Positions 4,617 to 8,269 of a stretch of 8,269 nt of DNA are shown here, piece after piece. Source of the stretch: Verrucomicrobiia bacterium. GTDB taxonomy: Bacteria > Verrucomicrobiota > Verrucomicrobiia > Limisphaerales > JAUIHU01. The first letter of the stretch is position 1; each line of letters opens with the position of its first letter. A program made the translations under genes and the position numbers. The stretch covers positions 1 through 8,269 of the forward strand of contig JAUIHU010000178.1 of the NCBI GenBank assembly GCA_030432175.1, given 5' to 3'. The notes under the pieces were generated by a model. It was given only the letters and a program-made list of their open reading frames with translations. It did not search any database and was not told where the DNA came from.

Positions 4617-7594
4617 GAAGGAAATATTATCTGGCGCTGGCGATGGGATGGATGGCGTTTGTGTCGTTGGGACTTTCGAATGCTGAAACTATTGAAACCA
4701 TTCCGGCTGAAGATCTCTTTGGCAGCGAAATCAAACCCTTGGTGGATCAATACTGTGTGGATTGTCATGAAGGGAAACGCGCCAAAGCCAGGTTTGATAT
4801 TAGTGTCTATCGAAGTGAAGCGGATGTGGTCGCTGACTTTGGACACTGGGATTTGATATTGGACCAGTTGAAATCGGGCTCAATGCCACCAGAGGAAGCT
4901 GATGTATTTCCCAAGGATAAGGAAAGGGCCAGATGGATTGGATGGATCCAGGCTACGAGAAGGCGTGAGGCTGAGAAGAATGCAGGAGATCCGGGAGTGA
5001 TTTCTGCGCGTCGATTGAGTCATTCGGAATACAATTACACGATCCGGGATTTGACCGGTGTGGACATTCGTCCGACCCGGGAATTCCCGATTGATCCGGC
5101 GAATGAGGCCGGGTTTGACAACACCGGGGAGTCGTTGAGTTTGTCACCTGCCTTGTTGAAAAAATATCTCGGCGCAGCTCGTGAGGTCGCAGATCATGTC
5201 GTTCTTCTGCCAGGCGGAATTACATTTGCGGAGCATCAGGTGGTGACAGATACAGACCGGGATAAGTACGCAGTCAAACGGATCGTGGATTTTTACAAGC
5301 GTCAACCGACGGATCTGCAAGAGTATTTGGCCACATGTTATGAGATCCGAAAAGCAATGGGAGAATGTAAGAACTCAGCGCCCCCTGAAGACCTGACAAA
5401 ATCCGCCTTGCAAAACGGGCTCAGTGTGAAGTATTTGGCGCAGGTTTGGGAGTTGTTGAATGGAGAGGATTTCAATGCAGGACCGGTCGCTCAGCTTAGA
5501 GAGAAGTGGCAATCGATTTTGGAGCTGGAGTACAACAATGAAGAGGAAATCAGGGAGGCGTTCGCAGGGATGGCGCAATGGGCGGAAACGACGCGTGAGA
5601 AACTGGCAGTGGAAGTCGATTTTCCCAAAGCGCCAAGAATCCACTCCGGATCTCAAACCATGGTGCTTTGGAGAAATCGTCGTCAGGCCGCCAGTCGCCG
5701 ATCGTTGAATGAAGCAGCGTTAATCCGGATTGAATCCAATGAAGAACTTCAGCCTAATATGGATCCGAACCTGGTTCTTATTGGCGAAGCATCTGAGCAA
5801 GAGGAACAGTTGGCCGCGTTTCGGCATTTTTGTTCGGTGATTCCCTATCAGTTTTATATCTCAGAACGAGGTCGGGAGTTTTTACAGAGAGATGAACCAT
5901 CGAAAGGAGAACGGGGACGGTTACTCAGCGCCGGGTTTCACAGCATGATGGGATACTTCCGGGATGATCAGCCGCTGATGGAACTGGTTTTGAATGAGCA
6001 GGAGCAGGCGGAACTGGATCAGATGTGGAGAGAGCTGGATTTCGTGACGCTGGCTCCCATGCGGCAACATGCGGGGTTTGTCTGGTTTGAGCGGACTGAT
6101 TCTCGGTACATGCGGGATCCGGAGTTTGATTTCGCAAGAGCGGAGGATAAGGATGTGACTTCGGAGGAAAAGATCCGCCGACTGGGTGAGGTGTACCTGG
6201 CGAAGGCGGTGGAGAACCGGGCGGATGAAATCGCTCAGGAGGCCATTCGGGAATATTTTGAAAATATCAACGCCAGCGTGCGCTCGGTGGAAGCGGACAG
6301 GAGCCAGGCGGAGGCAGTTCATCTGGAGGCGTTGGTGAACTTTGCAGAGCGGGCGTTTCGACGTCCGATCACCGAACTGGAGTCTGAAGCTTTAATTGCC
6401 TTTTACCAGGAACGTCGGGAGTTGGAAGGCTCCAGTCATGAAGAGGCGTTTCGCGACAGTCTCGTGAGTGTGCTGGTGTCTCCGCAGTTCTGGTTCCGAA
6501 TGTATGATCCAGCCGATGGACCAGGAATTCAGCTACTGACAGATGTCGAACTGGCGAGTCGGTTGTCTTATTTTATTTGGTCCAGCATGCCGGATCAGGA
6601 ACTGATGGATCTGGCGGTGACAGGGCAATTGCGAAATCGTGATGTGTTGCTCGAACAGGTTTCCAGAATGGCGCAGGACGACCGCTCACGAGCGCTGGCG
6701 GTGGAGTTTGGCGGGGCGTGGTTGGACTTTCGGAGATTTGAAAATCACAACAGCGTGGACCGTGGCCGTTTCCCGCAGTTTGATGAAGATCTGCGACAGG
6801 CCATGTATGAAGAGCCGATTCGGTTTTTCCTGGATGTATTACGTAATGATCGGTCGGTTCGGGATTTTCTGTTTGCCGAAGATTCTTGGGTGAATGCGGA
6901 GTTGGCGGAGCATTACGGATTGAATTGGGATGAATTGAGAACTCAGTCCGATCCGGATGGATGGGCGCGTTTGGCCAAGGCAGAGGCTTTTGGGCGGGGA
7001 GGGATTTTGCCGATGGCAGTCTTCCAAACTAAAAATGCGCCCGGACTTCGCACCAGTCCGGTGAAAAGAGGCTACTGGGTGGTGAAACAACTGCTGGGTG
7101 AACACATCCCGGCGCCACCTCCAAATGTTCCGGAGCTGCCCAGTGATGAAGGCGCCAGCGAGTTGTCTTTGCCGGATCAATTGGCTCGCCACCGGGATGA
7201 TCCCAGTTGCGCCGGATGTCACGAGCGTTTTGATGGCATCGGTCTGGCCTTTGAAGGGTATGGTCCGGTGGGAGAACGCCGTGTTCAGGATCTCGGCGGA
7301 CGTCCGGTGCAGAATTATTCCCGCTTTCCGGGTGGATCTGAAGGGACGGGTCTGGAAGGATTGAAAACTTACCTGCGCGAACATCGACAGGAGGAGTTTG
7401 TAGAAAATTTCACACGCAAATTATTCAGTTACGCTCTCGGGCGCAGCCTGATATTGTCGGATTATCCGGTTATCGAAGAGATGCTGGAAAATTTGCATGA
7501 GCGTGATGACCGGATGCTGGCGGTGATTGAAAAGATAGTGACCAGTCCACAGTTTTTGAACAAAAGAGGCCGGATGGATCTGGCGGAAAGATAA
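4613..7594 (+). CDS. Secreted planctomycete-type cytochrome c / DUF1592-family protein
   Basis: Numbered from the ATG at 4613 (993 residues). Residues 1-24 are a Sec signal peptide: basic MRRK, a hydrophobic core, and a probable cut after SNA. The domain order is PSCyt1 (about 33-97, haem motif CVDCH at 48-52), DUF1587 (131-195, with RRLSHSEYNYTIRDL), a long middle segment (about 200-565), DUF1595 (570-630, with AFRRPITELE), DUF1592 (642-770, with ASRLSYFIWSSMPD), DUF1588 (795-890, with second haem motif CAGCH at 866-870) and DUF1585 (915-980, ending TSPQFL). It is probably periplasmic or surface-located with up to two c-type haems; MPP (91-93) could supply an axial Met to the first. The family's reaction is not established. 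It is longer than many relatives because of the middle segment. It is coupled to the upstream peptidase and followed 24 bases later by the DUF1552 gene, its usual partner. An ATG at 4604 would add Met-Glu-Ala. Confidence 0.93.
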   Translation: MRRKYYLALAMGWMAFVSLGLSNAETIETIPAEDLFGSEIKPLVDQYCVDCHEGKRAKARFDISVYRSEADVVADFGHWDLILDQLKSGSMPPEEADVFPKDKERARWIGWIQATRRREAEKNAGDPGVISARRLSHSEYNYTIRDLTGVDIRPTREFPIDPANEAGFDNTGESLSLSPALLKKYLGAAREVADHVVLLPGGITFAEHQVVTDTDRDKYAVKRIVDFYKRQPTDLQEYLATCYEIRKAMGECKNSAPPEDLTKSALQNGLSVKYLAQVWELLNGEDFNAGPVAQLREKWQSILELEYNNEEEIREAFAGMAQWAETTREKLAVEVDFPKAPRIHSGSQTMVLWRNRRQAASRRSLNEAALIRIESNEELQPNMDPNLVLIGEASEQEEQLAAFRHFCSVIPYQFYISERGREFLQRDEPSKGERGRLLSAGFHSMMGYFRDDQPLMELVLNEQEQAELDQMWRELDFVTLAPMRQHAGFVWFERTDSRYMRDPEFDFARAEDKDVTSEEKIRRLGEVYLAKAVENRADEIAQEAIREYFENINASVRSVEADRSQAEAVHLEALVNFAERAFRRPITELESEALIAFYQERRELEGSSHEEAFRDSLVSVLVSPQFWFRMYDPADGPGIQLLTDVELASRLSYFIWSSMPDQELMDLAVTGQLRNRDVLLEQVSRMAQDDRSRALAVEFGGAWLDFRRFENHNSVDRGRFPQFDEDLRQAMYEEPIRFFLDVLRNDRSVRDFLFAEDSWVNAELAEHYGLNWDELRTQSDPDGWARLAKAEAFGRGGILPMAVFQTKNAPGLRTSPVKRGYWVVKQLLGEHIPAPPPNVPELPSDEGASELSLPDQLARHRDDPSCAGCHERFDGIGLAFEGYGPVGERRVQDLGGRPVQNYSRFPGGSEGTGLEGLKTYLREHRQEEFVENFTRKLFSYALGRSLILSDYPVIEEMLENLHERDDRMLAVIEKIVTSPQFLNKRGRMDLAER

Positions 7595-7618
7595 ATGATC
7601 AACTGAAGAAAGAATACG

Positions 7619-8269
7619 ATGAAACATTCCCAAAACCAAACCACTGGTCTCGGACCTTTCTCGCGTCGTCGATTCCTTCAGGGACTCGGCGTCTCCATGA
7701 CACTGCCATGGTTGGAATCTCTCCCTGTCTGGGGGGCAAAAACTACGGATGGATCCATCGCCAATCCTTACCCCAAACGCTTTGCCACCTTGTTCATGGC
7801 CAATGGAGTGAATAAACATCATTGGTGGGCGCGGAAAACGGAATCCGGGATGGAGCTGGGCAAGAGTTTGCAACCGCTGGAGCCCTACAAAAAGAAACTG
7901 AATTTCATCACCGGCCTTTTCAACAAGAACGCTACCGGAGTTGGGATTCACCCTGGACAGACCGGGAATTTGTTGTCCGGCGCTTCATTGCAGAAGGGCG
8001 CGGAGTTGCGGGGCGGGATCAGCATGGACCAGGTTCTGGCCAATCACATCGGACAACAAACCGTTCAGCCCAGCATGGTTTTGGGATGTGAACAACCGGT
8101 GACCGGTTATCACGAAACCAACTTCTCAATGGCCTACGGATCCCACATCTCATGGCAGAACGCCACCTCACCTGTGCCGATGGAGATTTACCCATCATTG
8201 GCCTTTGACAGTTTGTTTGAAAATCGCGGGAGCATGCGGAACCTCAGCATTCTGGATCGTGTCAGTGAA
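7619..8269 (+). CDS. Tat-exported DUF1552-family protein (3' end cut off)
   Basis: The frame is open from the ATG at 7619 to the window edge, 217 codons. Residues 15-20 are SRRRFL, a twin-arginine motif, followed by a hydrophobic stretch ending near VWGA (37-40), so the protein should be exported folded by the Tat system. The following sequence matches the N-terminal half of DUF1552: PKRFATLFMANGV, LEPYKKKLNFITGL, HPGQTGNLLSGA, GGISMDQVLA, LGCEQPVTGYHETNFSMAYG and the LAFDSLFEN region. DUF1552 genes commonly sit next to DUF1592-type cytochromes in PVC genomes, as here, and both products act outside the cytoplasm. The reaction is unknown; relationship to the DUF1501/sulfatase-like exported proteins has been suggested by analogy only. 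The 24-base gap after the cytochrome gene and a weak purine-rich GAAGAAAG before the start indicate the same operon. Confidence 0.92.
   Translation, partial: MKHSQNQTTGLGPFSRRRFLQGLGVSMTLPWLESLPVWGAKTTDGSIANPYPKRFATLFMANGVNKHHWWARKTESGMELGKSLQPLEPYKKKLNFITGLFNKNATGVGIHPGQTGNLLSGASLQKGAELRGGISMDQVLANHIGQQTVQPSMVLGCEQPVTGYHETNFSMAYGSHISWQNATSPVPMEIYPSLAFDSLFENRGSMRNLSILDRVSE

Noticed and set aside
6839..7384. Minus-strand open frame of 181 codons
   Set aside because: It lies wholly antisense to the DUF1592 and DUF1588 domains, whose frame has clear motifs.
7421..7951. Minus-strand open frame of 176 codons across the DUF1592/DUF1552 junction
   Set aside because: It is antisense to two strongly supported genes and shows no recognisable family motif.
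3272..8145. Many GGATCC words scattered through the window
   Set aside because: Most fall in coding frames in ordinary codons such as Asp-Pro and show no regular spacing, so they are not a repeat family.
1..8269. CRISPR array, tRNA or rRNA gene, insertion sequence or prophage attachment site
   Set aside because: No regularly spaced repeats, cloverleaf, transposase or terminal inverted repeats were seen; the gaps are too short and lack such structure.

Overview
The window reads as chromosomal DNA from a bacterium of the Planctomycetota/Verrucomicrobiota (PVC) group. The strongest clue is the pair of adjacent genes on the right: a long secreted cytochrome-like protein with PSCyt1, DUF1587, DUF1595, DUF1592, DUF1588 and DUF1585 domains, followed by a Tat-exported DUF1552 protein. 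This pairing is typical of PVC genomes and is also seen in some other groups. The SGNH hydrolase on the left edge carries a small C-terminal domain of a type I recall as common in PVC secreted proteins. I cannot fix the phylum or genus from the sequence alone.

Layout. Positions 1-1023 (+) hold the 3' part of an SGNH/GDSL hydrolase gene cut by the window edge. It converges on a clpP-clpX unit on the minus strand: clpP at 3126-2467, then clpX at 2354-1077. The 53-base convergent gap borders a perfect 8-bp hairpin that overlaps the hydrolase stop codon. Between clpP and clpX lie 112 AT-rich bases with two 8-bp inverted repeats, one followed by a T-rich run on the coding strand. A divergent intergenic region (3139-3398) separates clpP from a plus-strand cluster. 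It contains a perfect extended -10 promoter motif facing clpP, three phased CGGAT repeats just upstream of it, and a near-perfect 13-bp direct repeat.

The plus-strand cluster is a C39-like cysteine peptidase (3399-4616), the DUF1592-type dihaem-motif protein (4613-7594, joined by an ATGA stop/start overlap) and the DUF1552 protein (7619 to beyond the right edge, 24-base gap). Tight spacing implies one transcript.

How the genes work together. ClpX unfolds substrates and feeds them to the ClpP chamber in the cytoplasm; the two genes form the usual housekeeping unit, here without a trigger-factor gene directly upstream. The right-hand cluster appears to act outside the cytoplasm: the DUF1592-type protein has a Sec signal peptide and two CxxCH haem-attachment motifs, and the DUF1552 protein has a twin-arginine signal. 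Their biochemical role is not established. The most unusual point is the papain-like C39 peptidase translationally coupled to this pair, which suggests a three-gene module not obvious from the family names.
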